From Paenibacillus polysaccharolyticus (GTDB lineage Bacteria > Bacillota > Bacilli > Paenibacillales > Paenibacillaceae), in NCBI RefSeq assembly GCF_900102085.1, contig NZ_FMVM01000006.1:197258-261257 (forward strand): a stretch of DNA of 64,000 nt, written 5' to 3'. Positions 47,300-56,245 of the stretch are shown here, one piece after another (within the stretch, counting starts at the first letter, position 1; the number at the start of each line of letters is the position of its first letter). Under the pieces are notes generated by a model. The model searched no databases. It was not told the origin of the DNA and saw only the letters and a list, made by a program, of their open reading frames with translations. The position numbers and the translations under genes were made by a program.

Positions 47300-47367
47300 A
47301 GTATATCGAAAGCGTTGCTTGCTCCTAAATCACGTCAGTTGCAGAAATGGTACGGAATTTAAAGAGG
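47300..47367 (-). promoter_or_regulatory. sugar operon promoter with YesN-type element
   Basis: On the minus strand CCTCTTTAAATTCCGTA (47367-47351) is followed after exactly 45 nt by TATACT (47305-47300), a -10 without a -35. The same arrangement occurs before the sensor kinase gene (50301-50368). Confidence 0.6.
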
Positions 47368-47498
47368 TTTTTTTCGTGGCTCCTAACCCTGCCCTCATAC
47401 AGCACTCACCTAAACGTTTTCTATGCTTTGCTCTTTCAAACGCTCTAAACCAAAAGACATTGTGCTAGTGCTAATCTCTTACCTTTACTCTCTATTTG

Positions 47499-48275
47499 TC
47501 ACTCCCCACGCTGCACACCATACCCATCACGATACTCCCCTGCCGTACACCCCATCTGTTGTTTAAAGACCAACATGAAATGTTTTGGACTCTGATACCC
47601 GGATAACCGGGCAACGTCATAGATTTTGAGTCCGGTGTTGGCCAGCAGCCACTTAGCCCGCTCCATTCGTGCCTCCGCGATATATTCCGAATAGTTGATA
47701 CCCGTCTCGGTTTTGAACAACTGGCTCAGATACGTCGGGTTCAGATTGACCAGTGAAGCAACCGTCTGGAGCCGTAGATCACCATCGGGATGCTGGTGGA
47801 TGTGCTCTTTCACGCTACGAATAATTTTGCGAGGTTCCCCGTGTTCCGGGCTGGCTGCGCCAGAGGTTTCGGGGATGGGAAGTGTGGAGAGACCATACCT
47901 ACGGTCCAGCAGCGATTGTATTTTTTCCAGACATTTCACCAGTTCATGACGTTCGATTGGCTTCAAAAGATAACTTAATACCCCGTGTTCCATCGCCCTG
48001 CGTGCATATTCGAACTCCCCGTACCCGCTGATGATAAGCATCAGCAGATCAGGGTACATCTCTCTCGCTAATGAAACCAGCGTCAATCCATCCATCTCGC
48101 GCATACGGATATCCGTGATTAATACATCCGGCACTTCACAGCGCAGTACCTCCAGTGCCTCGGCTCCGCTTGCCGCTTCCCCCACCACCTGAAAATGAGG
48201 GGATGCCTGTACAATCAACTCTCGTAATCCCTGGCGGATCACCGTCTCATCTTCGACAAGTAGCACTTTATACAT
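47499..48275 (-). CDS. YesN-type response regulator with AraC DNA-binding domain
   Basis: A 258-residue regulator with a receiver (DDE-type start LLVEDETVIRQG, phosphoacceptor in DVLITDIRMREMDG) and a C-terminal AraC domain (LVNLNPTYLSQLFKTETGINY, VARLSGYQSPKHFMLVFK). It is encoded 5 bp after its partner kinase. It probably activates the adjacent sugar transporter operon through the element at 47351-47367. Confidence 0.9.
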   Translation of the reverse strand: MYKVLLVEDETVIRQGLRELIVQASPHFQVVGEAASGAEALEVLRCEVPDVLITDIRMREMDGLTLVSLAREMYPDLLMLIISGYGEFEYARRAMEHGVLSYLLKPIERHELVKCLEKIQSLLDRRYGLSTLPIPETSGAASPEHGEPRKIIRSVKEHIHQHPDGDLRLQTVASLVNLNPTYLSQLFKTETGINYSEYIAEARMERAKWLLANTGLKIYDVARLSGYQSPKHFMLVFKQQMGCTAGEYRDGYGVQRGE

Positions 48276-48280
48276 CTGTT

Positions 48281-50191
48281 TTAATCCCCTTTCGGTTGAA
48301 GGTGAATGGATAAAGTCACAACCAGCCCTTGCCCGGGGCTGCCATCAACAGTTAGTCCGCTGTCTTTTCCATACACCAGATGCAGCCTTTGAGCGATATT
48401 GTGCAGCCCCAGACTTTCCCCGGCATGACGATGCAGAATGGGATTAGCGGTTGGGTACACGTTTTGTCCAGAAACGGTCTGCCCAGAGATAGAAGCATTT
48501 AACCGATCCATCTCCTCCTGTTCCATTCCTTTGCCGTTGTCCCGAACACTGATGAGCAGTTCCTGATCGAATAAAACGGCAGATACCCAGATCATGCCGC
48601 CATTATTACCACCCGTTCTGCCGCCTGCTAGCCGTCCTTCGATCCCATGGCAGATCGCATTTTCCACCAGCGGTTGCAGGATCAGCTTGGGAACAAGACA
48701 GTCGTTAACCTCTTCCTCCATGTCATAAATAATCTCCAGTTCACCGTTGTAACGCACTTGCTGAATTCGTACATAAGAATCGACAAACGCCAGCTCTTCC
48801 CGTAGCGTCACCATGCGATCTGCCTTATCAATGGTGTATCTCAGCAGCCTGCCAAGCGCTGTCACCATGGCAGATACGTCGGCATGCCTCTGGCGGACAG
48901 CCATCATGTTGATCGACTCCAGTGTGTTGTATATAAAATGAGGGTTCATCTGGCTCTGTAGCGCCGACAGTTCTGCTTCCCTTTCCTGAATTTCGAGCAC
49001 ATACACCTCATGGAACAGACGATGGATCTCCTCCATCATGCGGTTAAATCCTCTGCTGATCTGCCCCAGTTCATCACTGCTGTATTGGGTAACCCGCTGA
49101 CTGAAATCCCCCTGCTCTACCCGAATCATATGATGTTTCAGACGAATAAGCGGACGTGTGACCCTATACGATACGAGTACGGCGAGGATCGCTACAGCCG
49201 CCATACAGAGAAGAGCAAGTCCCATCGTAAAGGTCAGCATCTCCCCCGACTCCTTTTGAATGACCGTAATTGGCGTCAGACTGATCACGGACAACCCCGA
49301 ATATCCTGAATGATGCTTTACATGGAGATAAGATCTTCCCTCCAGCTCTTTCTTCTGGTTGTCTGCATAATCCTGAAGCTTTCCATGAGATAACAAAGGA
49401 GCATAAGCGGATAAGCCGTCTGTTGACGTTTTTTCAAAAATAAGACGTTGCTGGCTATCCACGATCATCAGACTTGCCTTTTGCTCAAAATTCAGGTTGG
49501 ATAATAGCTGTCCAAATGCCTCCAGCCGGATATCGATCAAAATGTACCCCAGCCGCTGTAGCGTTCCCGGATCACGCAGCTCTCTGCCCACGCTGATGTA
49601 TTCCGCTTCCTGACCTCTTACGTAGTAGCCGGGAATATGCGGAGGAAGCAAGTGCCATACGCCTTCGGTGCCCCTCAGTTCGGAAAACCATTTCTCTTGG
49701 CTGCCGTCCCAGACGGGTTTGACCGCAAGGGAGTCCAGATTGGAGAACAGGATGCCGCTGTTGCTGATCAGATGAATGCCTCGAATCTCTGGCCGATCAT
49801 AGGCTTGAGCTGACGTATACAGCTTCATTTTCTGATAATCATCCGACTTCGCCCACGTCCCTGCACCCATCGAACCATCGTACTTCCGCAGAATGCCAAG
49901 AACGGTCTCGTCATAAAGCGGCAAGAGCGACAACCGCTCAAAATCCTTGAGCATCCGGTTCAGATTGGTGTTGATCTGCCGCACCATATCAATGGTGAAT
50001 TGCTCCGTCTTCTGATCCAGCGTCTGTGAAAAATGAGCGTAGCTCATCACCCCCTGCAAGCTAAGCGGCAAGAGCGTCAATGCCAGAAAAAGCACTAGCA
50101 GCTTGGAGCGCAGGTTTATGCTTTTTCGAATCGAGCTGAAACCTATGAAATCTCGAATAGAACGAACAAAGTTCAATGTCCTTTCTGCCAT
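48281..50191 (-). CDS. YesM-type sensor histidine kinase
   Basis: A 636-residue kinase with two membrane helices (about 25-48 and 290-315) enclosing a dCache-like sensor of about 240 residues, a HAMP linker, a His_kinase domain with QSQMNPHFIYNTLESINMM, and HATPase_c (DNGKGM, GLHNIAQRL). Such kinases sense extracellular sugars or binding proteins and control neighbouring uptake operons. GGAGG precedes ATG 50191. Confidence 0.9.
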   Translation of the reverse strand: MAERTLNFVRSIRDFIGFSSIRKSINLRSKLLVLFLALTLLPLSLQGVMSYAHFSQTLDQKTEQFTIDMVRQINTNLNRMLKDFERLSLLPLYDETVLGILRKYDGSMGAGTWAKSDDYQKMKLYTSAQAYDRPEIRGIHLISNSGILFSNLDSLAVKPVWDGSQEKWFSELRGTEGVWHLLPPHIPGYYVRGQEAEYISVGRELRDPGTLQRLGYILIDIRLEAFGQLLSNLNFEQKASLMIVDSQQRLIFEKTSTDGLSAYAPLLSHGKLQDYADNQKKELEGRSYLHVKHHSGYSGLSVISLTPITVIQKESGEMLTFTMGLALLCMAAVAILAVLVSYRVTRPLIRLKHHMIRVEQGDFSQRVTQYSSDELGQISRGFNRMMEEIHRLFHEVYVLEIQEREAELSALQSQMNPHFIYNTLESINMMAVRQRHADVSAMVTALGRLLRYTIDKADRMVTLREELAFVDSYVRIQQVRYNGELEIIYDMEEEVNDCLVPKLILQPLVENAICHGIEGRLAGGRTGGNNGGMIWVSAVLFDQELLISVRDNGKGMEQEEMDRLNASISGQTVSGQNVYPTANPILHRHAGESLGLHNIAQRLHLVYGKDSGLTVDGSPGQGLVVTLSIHLQPKGD

Positions 50192-50300
50192 TCACTTGTC
50201 CACCTCCTTCGTTTCATTGTATGAACCCTCGCTGTTGTTCGATGAAGTGGTTCATCCCGTTGGAGCAAACAGATACATCCATTCCGGGTGAATTGAGGTC

Positions 50301-50368
50301 ATCATATCCAGTTTAGAGATGTCGCGACGATCCTGTAAGCTATGGATTTAGTACGGAATTTCAAGAGG
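50301..50368 (-). promoter_or_regulatory. YesMN promoter with the shared element
   Basis: CCTCTTGAAATTCCGTA (50368-50352), a 45-nt gap and TATGAT (50306-50301) on the minus strand; no -35. Sixteen of 17 bases match the element of the sugar operon. This implies autoregulation of the two-component pair. Confidence 0.6.
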
Positions 50369-50430
50369 AAGTGGATGGAGGGCTGTTATCGGAGTAAGTT
50401 GAGGGAGCGTGATTTATCTTTCGGAAAACA

Positions 50431-50466
50431 TTAAAAAGCCGAATGCAATTTTGCAGTCGACTTCTT
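50431..50466. repeat. imperfect inverted repeat
   Basis: AAAAAGCCGAATGCA-ATT-TTGCAGTCGACTTCTTTT folds into an A/T-flanked hairpin and may act as a second terminator behind the Spo0E gene. Confidence 0.4.
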
Positions 50467-50483
50467 TTGGGTCACATCAAAAA

Positions 50484-50506
50484 ACCGACTGCATTAAGCA
50501 ATCGGT
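50484..50506 (-). terminator. terminator overlapping the spo0E-like stop codon
   Basis: ACCGATTGC-TTAAT-GCAGTCGGT then six T on the minus strand. The stem includes the last codons and the TAA stop (50494-50496) of the Spo0E-like gene. Confidence 0.75.
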
Positions 50507-50679
50507 TGTCTCTTCACCATATGTTTATATTGGAAACGATAATATTCGTTGATTAGCTCATCCAACACCATGGACTGCTCGAGGACTTTGTTATCCTGCA
50601 TGCCATGATTCTCCGCCAACCGACGTAACTTTTGCCTATCCCGTTCAATTCGATCTTTAATCTGCACCGGTTCACCCAT
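50494..50679 (-). CDS. Spo0E-family aspartyl-phosphate phosphatase (copy 1)
   Basis: A 61-residue two-helix protein with the Spo0E signature in VLEQSMVLDELINEYYR; such proteins dephosphorylate Spo0A~P and delay sporulation. ATG 50679 has AGGGGG 8 nt upstream and is preferred to GTG 50688. A nearly identical gene lies at 53884-54057; the two flank an ABC/PadR module. Confidence 0.82.
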   Translation of the reverse strand: MGEPVQIKDRIERDRQKLRRLAENHGMQDNKVLEQSMVLDELINEYYRFQYKHMVKRQPIA

Positions 50680-50918
50680 AGCATGCACCCCCTCGTTTTA
50701 TATCATTTTAGGATACATTGCCAAAAAATTCATATTTTATTCCTTTGCAAAATCAAATGATTGTTTGCAAGAGCTTAGTTTCATAAATTTAGTACTTTTT
50801 AAAATGTCTATTACTCCAAACCACCTACAACATATGGATACGCGATCTTATGTTTTATCCACATATCGTGATCCATCCACATTTCACTAAAAATATCAAA
50901 CTATGATTTAGATTATCC

Positions 50919-51635
50919 TTATGTTTTTGTTTCTATTTGATTCAGAAACGCCAAGTCAGGATTCACCCCATCACCCATTTTAATAAATGTCTCATATGAT
51001 CCGCTAAAGGTTATTTTACCTTGATGAATAAAATGCAGAACACACTGGATATTTGCAATATCCTGCAAGTGATGGTTCGAGACCAGTACAGTGCACTCAT
51101 TATGGAGTGCAAGCTTTTCGATCCTTTTCAAAATATGATAGCGCATCTCCGGATCGATTCCCGCTAGTGGCTCGTCGAAGATGTACAGTTTCCTCTTCAT
51201 TAATGTGATAGCCAAAATACACAGATAGCGCCTCTCCCCAACAGATAGTTGCCCAAACTCCATATTCCATACACGCTGTACCAAATCAACCTCAGCTGGA
51301 CTCATAGCTTCATCTACATAAGGTTCATTATTCACTTCAATACGGTTGGAGTGATCGGAATACAGGAAAAAACGAAAGAGATCTTTGGCCTTCAAAGCTA
51401 GAGGAAACAACAGACCCTGTAGCTGGTAGATGATCTCCTTCTCATCAGGAATTCCTTGTATTTCTGGCGGGCGTTTTATCACATTTGCGATCAGATCAAA
51501 TAATGTCGTTTTGCCAGAACCATTTTTGCCAATGATCATATTAACGGTCTGTTCGGGAAACTCCACATGTAAATGATCCAGATTTTTGCGAGAGGCTTTG
51601 GGATAAGAAAAGCTCAAATCTTCAATTTTAATCAT
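50919..51635 (-). CDS. ABC transporter ATPase
   Basis: A 238-residue ATPase: GKNGSGKTTL, LSVGERRYLCIL (signature slightly atypical), LYIFDEPLAGIDP, H-loop SNHHLQD. ATG 51635 has AGGAGG 4 nt upstream, 12 nt after the permease stop. It drives the permease encoded just upstream. The substrate is unknown. The signature has VGERR instead of SGGQ, a deviation seen in some exporter ATPases. Confidence 0.85.
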   Translation of the reverse strand: MIKIEDLSFSYPKASRKNLDHLHVEFPEQTVNMIIGKNGSGKTTLFDLIANVIKRPPEIQGIPDEKEIIYQLQGLLFPLALKAKDLFRFFLYSDHSNRIEVNNEPYVDEAMSPAEVDLVQRVWNMEFGQLSVGERRYLCILAITLMKRKLYIFDEPLAGIDPEMRYHILKRIEKLALHNECTVLVSNHHLQDIANIQCVLHFIHQGKITFSGSYETFIKMGDGVNPDLAFLNQIETKT

Positions 51636-51646
51636 AGATCCTCCTG

Positions 51647-52408
51647 CTATGTCCGATGTGTTCTCGATATGACTTTCACATATTTGAGTGCGATAAGTCC
51701 GCAGGTAACATAACAAAGTGTGATAAAACTCATGTTGATCAGACTCAAATGTGGGAACGGGCTATCCATAAACCATTCTGCTAATAAAAATGTTAGATTT
51801 CTTACGTATTCCATAGGGTTGATGAACACCAGAAGTAGACCATACTCTGTTGAATACGCCAGTCCCTTCGCTGATAGAAAAAACATGACCAATAAGCTCA
51901 TACTGATCACCGCATTCAGCGACTCTTGCCTTACTGGAAGAAGCATGAGGATAAGCGTTAATAAAATGACCATGACAGACCCCAATACACAGCTTGTTAA
52001 AGACACGGCGAGAAATAAAGCAACCTGTTCAAAGCTATTCAGGAATATCAATCCCGATACGAGCGAAAACAGAAGAATGGTCAAGAACAGAAAACCAATC
52101 TGATTCAGAGCCTTCCCCCAAATAATGGGATATTTACTACCCGAGATGAATTTGAACATCTTGAAAAACCCGCTCTCCCTTAAAGAGATTAGATTGGTTG
52201 TCACATCGATGGACATGACAAAGATAATATAGGAAACAAACACACTGGTTTGGATGTAAAATTCATTGATCTCAGGCCCCTGGGTAAACCACTGATAGTT
52301 AAAAATGAAAAACGCAATAAGGGGAAATAACAGATACCATACGAATGCCACTTTGTTGCTTAACATCATTTTAGTAAACAGACGGAAGTATTCACGAGTT
52401 ATTTTCAA
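51647..52408 (-). CDS. ABC-2 type transporter permease
   Basis: A 253-residue six-helix permease. The start is TTG 52408 with GGAGG 7 nt upstream. It is in an operon with the ATPase and divergent to the PadR gene, the classic arrangement in which PadR represses an exporter. AT-rich codons differ from the flanking sugar operon. Confidence 0.83.
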   Translation of the reverse strand: MKITREYFRLFTKMMLSNKVAFVWYLLFPLIAFFIFNYQWFTQGPEINEFYIQTSVFVSYIIFVMSIDVTTNLISLRESGFFKMFKFISGSKYPIIWGKALNQIGFLFLTILLFSLVSGLIFLNSFEQVALFLAVSLTSCVLGSVMVILLTLILMLLPVRQESLNAVISMSLLVMFFLSAKGLAYSTEYGLLLVFINPMEYVRNLTFLLAEWFMDSPFPHLSLINMSFITLCYVTCGLIALKYVKVISRTHRT

Positions 52409-52659
52409 AATACAACCTCCAATTGATCCATTGTTACATGCTGTATTGAAAGTTAACGCAGATAAATATATTCCAATTATATAATATTTTTCTAAATATT
52501 TTATAGTATTCTCTAAGAAATGTTATTAGATATAGTCAACTTCTATCAAAAGGATGAATTCATACAATATAGAGCCCAAAGATTGCTCTATCTTCTTGAA
52601 CCATCTTCAAATATATGTTAATTTAACTACATAGAATTACATAGTAGGTGGTGTATCAG

Positions 52660-53019
52660 TTGAAGAATGAAATGATCAAAGGATATATCGATGGTATTGT
52701 GCTCTCCATTCTGAGTCAAAAGGATGCATACGGGTATGAGATATCTCAATACATCAATCAAGTCACCGATGGAGCATTTCTGCTGAAGGAAGGTACGCTG
52801 TATCCTGCATTAAAGAGGCTGGAAGCCAATTCTTACATTGAAGGCTACTGGGGTGATCAAGAAGGTGGCCCTAGACGAAAATATTACAGGATAACAGATG
52901 ATGGTCAACTTCGACTTGAATCGATCAAAACCTCATGGGAACAAAATACACATATCATTAATATTTTCTTAGGAGGAACGGCGAATGGACATTCAATCCT
53001 ATTTAGACCAAGTTTTTAA
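52660..53019 (+). CDS. PadR-family transcriptional regulator
   Basis: A 119-residue winged-helix regulator with the diagnostic DAYGYEISQYINQ and LKEGTLYPALKRLE segments and GPRRKYYRITDDG wing. I choose TTG 52660 with AGGTGG 8 nt upstream. Its end overlaps the HAAS gene by 35 nt. It probably represses the divergent exporter, with the HAAS membrane protein as signal input. Confidence 0.88.
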   Translation: MKNEMIKGYIDGIVLSILSQKDAYGYEISQYINQVTDGAFLLKEGTLYPALKRLEANSYIEGYWGDQEGGPRRKYYRITDDGQLRLESIKTSWEQNTHIINIFLGGTANGHSILFRPSF

Positions 53020-53866
53020 GAAATCATTCTTATCTAAACGAGAGCGTAGCGATTTAGCCGAAGAAATGGCTACTCATTTACACTCCTCCAAAGAGCATCA
53101 TATCAATGAGGGATGCACTGAAGAACAAGCCACCACCAAAGCTATAGCGTCTTTTGGCGATCCGATCAGCATAAGAACTAAATTGACTCAAGAGACTTAT
53201 GGTCTATCAAGTAAACTGATCCTACAGTTTATAATCATGAGCTTAATCCTGTATTTCAGCTCCCTGTTCGCAGGATTAGTTCTTCATTATTATGATGTTC
53301 ATAATAGAGTGATCGAACTTCTCCCTGTAGCCTTCATTACAATATGTGCCTTGAGCAGTGCTCTATTGCTGACTCGCAAAAACACTGATCGTTGGTGCCT
53401 ACTGTCGGTTCCCATTTTATTTGGATTAGGATACTTGCAGGCATATCTGGGTCTTTTCAAAAATATGTTTGGTGGCCTCGATTCATTTACGCTTTTTGAG
53501 AATTTATTTTTCAGCGGCGCTTATGATTTTTCAGGGCGCAATAGCTTCATGCTTATTGGTGGTCTGATCCTAGCTGTTCAAACACTCATTTTGTTTGTTA
53601 TCAGCAAAAATATCTACATCTCTTTGATGCCCTTCGCCTTCTCTATCTTGTATACAGTTTCTCATATGGTCATTTTCGGATCATATTATCTATTCTTTGG
53701 GGATCATTTTAGTTCATCCGTCACCAATGGATACAATGTTTTTGCCGCTGGTAACATTCAACGTCTCTCAGATATCGGTGTGAAATTAGGTATGTGTCTT
53801 ATACTGTTTCTCACCTTAAGTTCAGTGAAAAAGCTGATCTTTAAATCTAAGCTTCAGGCTGGATGA
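52985..53866 (+). CDS. PadR-associated HAAS-domain membrane protein
   Basis: A 293-residue protein with an N-terminal helical HAAS domain (about 1-75; SKRERSDLAEEMATHL, GCTEEQATTKAIASFGDP) and seven or so membrane helices behind it. HAAS proteins are usual partners of PadR regulators and are thought to feed a membrane signal to them. ATG 52985 has GGAGG upstream. It overlaps padR. Confidence 0.78.
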   Translation: MDIQSYLDQVFKKSFLSKRERSDLAEEMATHLHSSKEHHINEGCTEEQATTKAIASFGDPISIRTKLTQETYGLSSKLILQFIIMSLILYFSSLFAGLVLHYYDVHNRVIELLPVAFITICALSSALLLTRKNTDRWCLLSVPILFGLGYLQAYLGLFKNMFGGLDSFTLFENLFFSGAYDFSGRNSFMLIGGLILAVQTLILFVISKNIYISLMPFAFSILYTVSHMVIFGSYYLFFGDHFSSSVTNGYNVFAAGNIQRLSDIGVKLGMCLILFLTLSSVKKLIFKSKLQAG

Positions 53867-53883
53867 GCGGAATGACATATTAT

Positions 53884-54057
53884 TTATTTTTTCAGGTTCA
53901 TTCCAAACGAATATCGATTATATTCATTAATTAGCTCATCCAACACCATAGACTGCTCAAGCACTCTCACATTCGGGATTCCATATTGATCTACCAAGCG
54001 ACTCAACTCTTGCCGACCTTGCTCGATTTGGTCTTTCAAGATACTTAGTTCTCTCAT
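53884..54057 (-). CDS. Spo0E-family aspartyl-phosphate phosphatase (copy 2)
   Basis: A 57-residue protein, MRELSILKDQ..., containing VLEQSMVLDELINEY, the same signature block as copy 1. ATG 54057 has GAGGGG 8 nt upstream; the stop lies at 53884. It is convergent with the HAAS gene. It was likely formed by duplication with copy 1. Confidence 0.78.
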   Translation of the reverse strand: MRELSILKDQIEQGRQELSRLVDQYGIPNVRVLEQSMVLDELINEYNRYSFGMNLKK

Positions 54058-54600
54058 GGCATGTACCCCTCTAGGACATTCTAGAAAAACATTTAATATG
54101 AGTAAGCTATCTAGATTTAATAATGACTACAGGTGCTTTTTAGAACATAATATGTTTTGCATAATACTGTAAAAACAAATCTTTAGAAAAGGCATTGCGC
54201 TCTGCCTAATCCTTTTTCAAAATACAAAACAGCCTACCTCAAAAGCAGATAGGCTGTTTGTTTTATTTAATATTTGTCGGCTAGCTTGCTGTCTGGAAGT
54301 TCCGTATAAATCAACGCTGTATCAAAAAGTCGGCAAACTTAACTTTTCTACTACATTTTAGTACCTTCTGATCTGTGTTTCATTGGCTTCGCTCCTATAC
54401 TCCCCGTACAAATCTAAACATTTAATACACATCAGGTCATCTTTACTTGAAGAAGAGAGATTTAAACACATAAGTAAGGCATCAATTCTAAGTAAATAAT
54501 TTAATAATTTATTTAAGTATTATAAAACCCATAAAAAAATGCCCCCTCTAAAAATTAAATGAAGGGACACTTTATAAAATTTAAAGTTTGGATGTAGAGC
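54058..54600. other. AT-rich intergenic region
   Basis: No gene is visible. It contains a bidirectional hairpin (AAACAGCCTA at 54227-54236 with TAGGCTGTTT at 54250-54259, T-rich tail) and, on the minus strand, a terminator for the next gene (54533-54569, TGCCCCCTC with GAAGGGACA, seven T). Confidence 0.5.
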
Positions 54601-55350
54601 TTAATAATTCACATTTTGTATTGCAGCTCTTTGATAAACTTTATCACTTGGACCAAATGTGATACCTGGAGTTGATGATATTGTGGCTGACCAGTTTACA
54701 CTTGATGTTGTATACGCTTGTTTCCCCACGACATCAAAAGATCCATGTGAAGATAGTGGCTTTTTAATTGTCACAAGAAGACTTGTTCCTGCATAATATC
54801 CATTACTTGGAATTCCATCATAGGAATAAGTTACACCTTTTTGAGCGGCAGCATCAACAAGTATTGAATCTGCAGTATGTGTTGTCTCCACACCTAGGAA
54901 ATTCTTGGTTCTCCATGAAGCATAGGCAAATGTTTTCACTATGTTCCACTGTCCAGACCACGCGGCTCCAGCACCTACAGATTTTGAATTAACGTTCCCT
55001 TTTAAACCACCAGACACAAGTATGTCCTTATACTGTGAAGTAGATGTGTTTGGATATTCTGCCGAGCTTGCAACAGTTAGGAAAGTATTCAAATTTGAGT
55101 TAGACTGAATAGTATATTCATCATCATTTGGATTTTTTAAGTGTGAAATGGTATAATCAGGATGAGACTTTATAAAGTTTACAATTTCATCTTTTTGAAT
55201 ATCATTAAGTTGTAAAACTTCTTGAGGGTATCCTGCTTTTAAAAGAAGTGCATCTTTGGAAACCGAAGGTTCCAAATCTGTTGCCATAGCTGCTAATGGA
55301 AACAGCAAAATTAAAGACAAACTTATGAGTAGTACACGACGAATTTTCAT
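54601..55350 (-). CDS. secreted protein of unknown function
   Basis: A 249-residue protein with a clear signal peptide (cleavage after AMA-TD). The mature part begins with a helical segment (LLLKAGYPQEVLQLNDIQKDE...) and then a Ser/Thr/Tyr-rich beta region. No family is recognised. AT-rich codons and no homologous context mark it as accessory. A perfect 18-bp palindrome precedes the start (55371-55388). AGGAGG precedes the ATG. Confidence 0.7.
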   Translation of the reverse strand: MKIRRVLLISLSLILLFPLAAMATDLEPSVSKDALLLKAGYPQEVLQLNDIQKDEIVNFIKSHPDYTISHLKNPNDDEYTIQSNSNLNTFLTVASSAEYPNTSTSQYKDILVSGGLKGNVNSKSVGAGAAWSGQWNIVKTFAYASWRTKNFLGVETTHTADSILVDAAAQKGVTYSYDGIPSNGYYAGTSLLVTIKKPLSSHGSFDVVGKQAYTTSSVNWSATISSTPGITFGPSDKVYQRAAIQNVNY

Positions 55351-55370
55351 TCTAAAAAACCTCCTATGAA

Positions 55371-55388
55371 ATGGTATAAATATACCAT
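55371..55388. promoter_or_regulatory. perfect 18-bp palindrome upstream of the secreted-protein gene
   Basis: ATGGTATAAATATACCAT lies just ahead of the ribosome-binding site at the likely transcription start. A similar but imperfect element, ATGGTATG-GAGT-ATGCCATA, occurs at about 56020-56040. Confidence 0.5.
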
Positions 55389-55441
55389 ATCATACCTTTT
55401 TAAGAAAAAAAAGGACTTTATAAAAATTAAGGAGATTATTG

Positions 55442-55975
55442 ATGATGAACATTATAAAAATAACAATGGTTATACTTGTAATTTTCACTTTGGTAGGTTG
55501 CAATTCAAAAGAAAACCTATTAAATGAATCAAGTATTTATCCTGAGAATATTCTTGAAACAGTATCAATTAGCTCAAATAAAGAGATTATTATTTATAAC
55601 GATGTAGACACAGAAGGGATTAGTACTGCTTTTCTAGCAATGGGAGCTACAAATTTAGGAAATCAGATAGTGAAGACAGGGAGCATTCTAAATACAAACC
55701 TAGATACTGAAGTTTCCTACCATGTCACTAATCACAAATGGAATGACAATACTAACACCTCCATCATATATGGATTGATTAATGATCCGAAAATCACTAA
55801 ATTGATTATTTCAGATCTTAATAAACAAAATTTCATCGAGTTATTTCCTCATATAAAAGAAAAAGGTGAAAGGAAACTGTGGTATGCTACTCTAGATAAA
55901 CCTTTTACTGTCTTTAATTTAGGCATCAAAGCATATAATGCTGAAGGCAAGCTTATTTACCACTTTAGTCCATAA
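55442..55975 (+). CDS. small lipoprotein
   Basis: A 177-residue lipoprotein with lipobox TLVGC after a short signal peptide. The mature domain has a beta-rich pattern (SNKEIIIYNDVDTEGISTAF, ITKLIISDLNKQNFIELFPHI). I do not recognise the family. ATG 55442 has AAGGAG 7 nt upstream. It is divergent from the secreted-protein gene, with 91 bp between them. Confidence 0.7.
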   Translation: MMNIIKITMVILVIFTLVGCNSKENLLNESSIYPENILETVSISSNKEIIIYNDVDTEGISTAFLAMGATNLGNQIVKTGSILNTNLDTEVSYHVTNHKWNDNTNTSIIYGLINDPKITKLIISDLNKQNFIELFPHIKEKGERKLWYATLDKPFTVFNLGIKAYNAEGKLIYHFSP

Positions 55976-56123
55976 ATTAGTGTATCAGCTATATGGAATC
56001 ATTTTATTCTCAAATCAGAATGGTATGGAGTATGCCATACATCTATAAACTGAGAAATTTAATGGGACTCCTGTCCCTATCTCAGATAAATACTTACTTT
56101 CTATTGTTTATTATCTGCAAAAA

Positions 56124-56158
56124 GTACCTAGTCTTTTCTACCAACAGAGACTAGGTAC
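56124..56158 (-). terminator. terminator behind the IS remnant
   Basis: GTACCTAGTCT (56124-56134) pairs with AGACTAGGTAC (56148-56158); on the minus strand TTTTT follows. A further hairpin, CCAGCATT-AAA-AATGCTGG, lies at 56194-56212. Confidence 0.6.
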
Positions 56159-56245
56159 CGTTATAAAGCATTAAGCTACCATCCTACTATCGTCCAGCAT
56201 TAAAAATGCTGGTTCAATTTATGCTTCAAAGTACGCTTAAATTTT

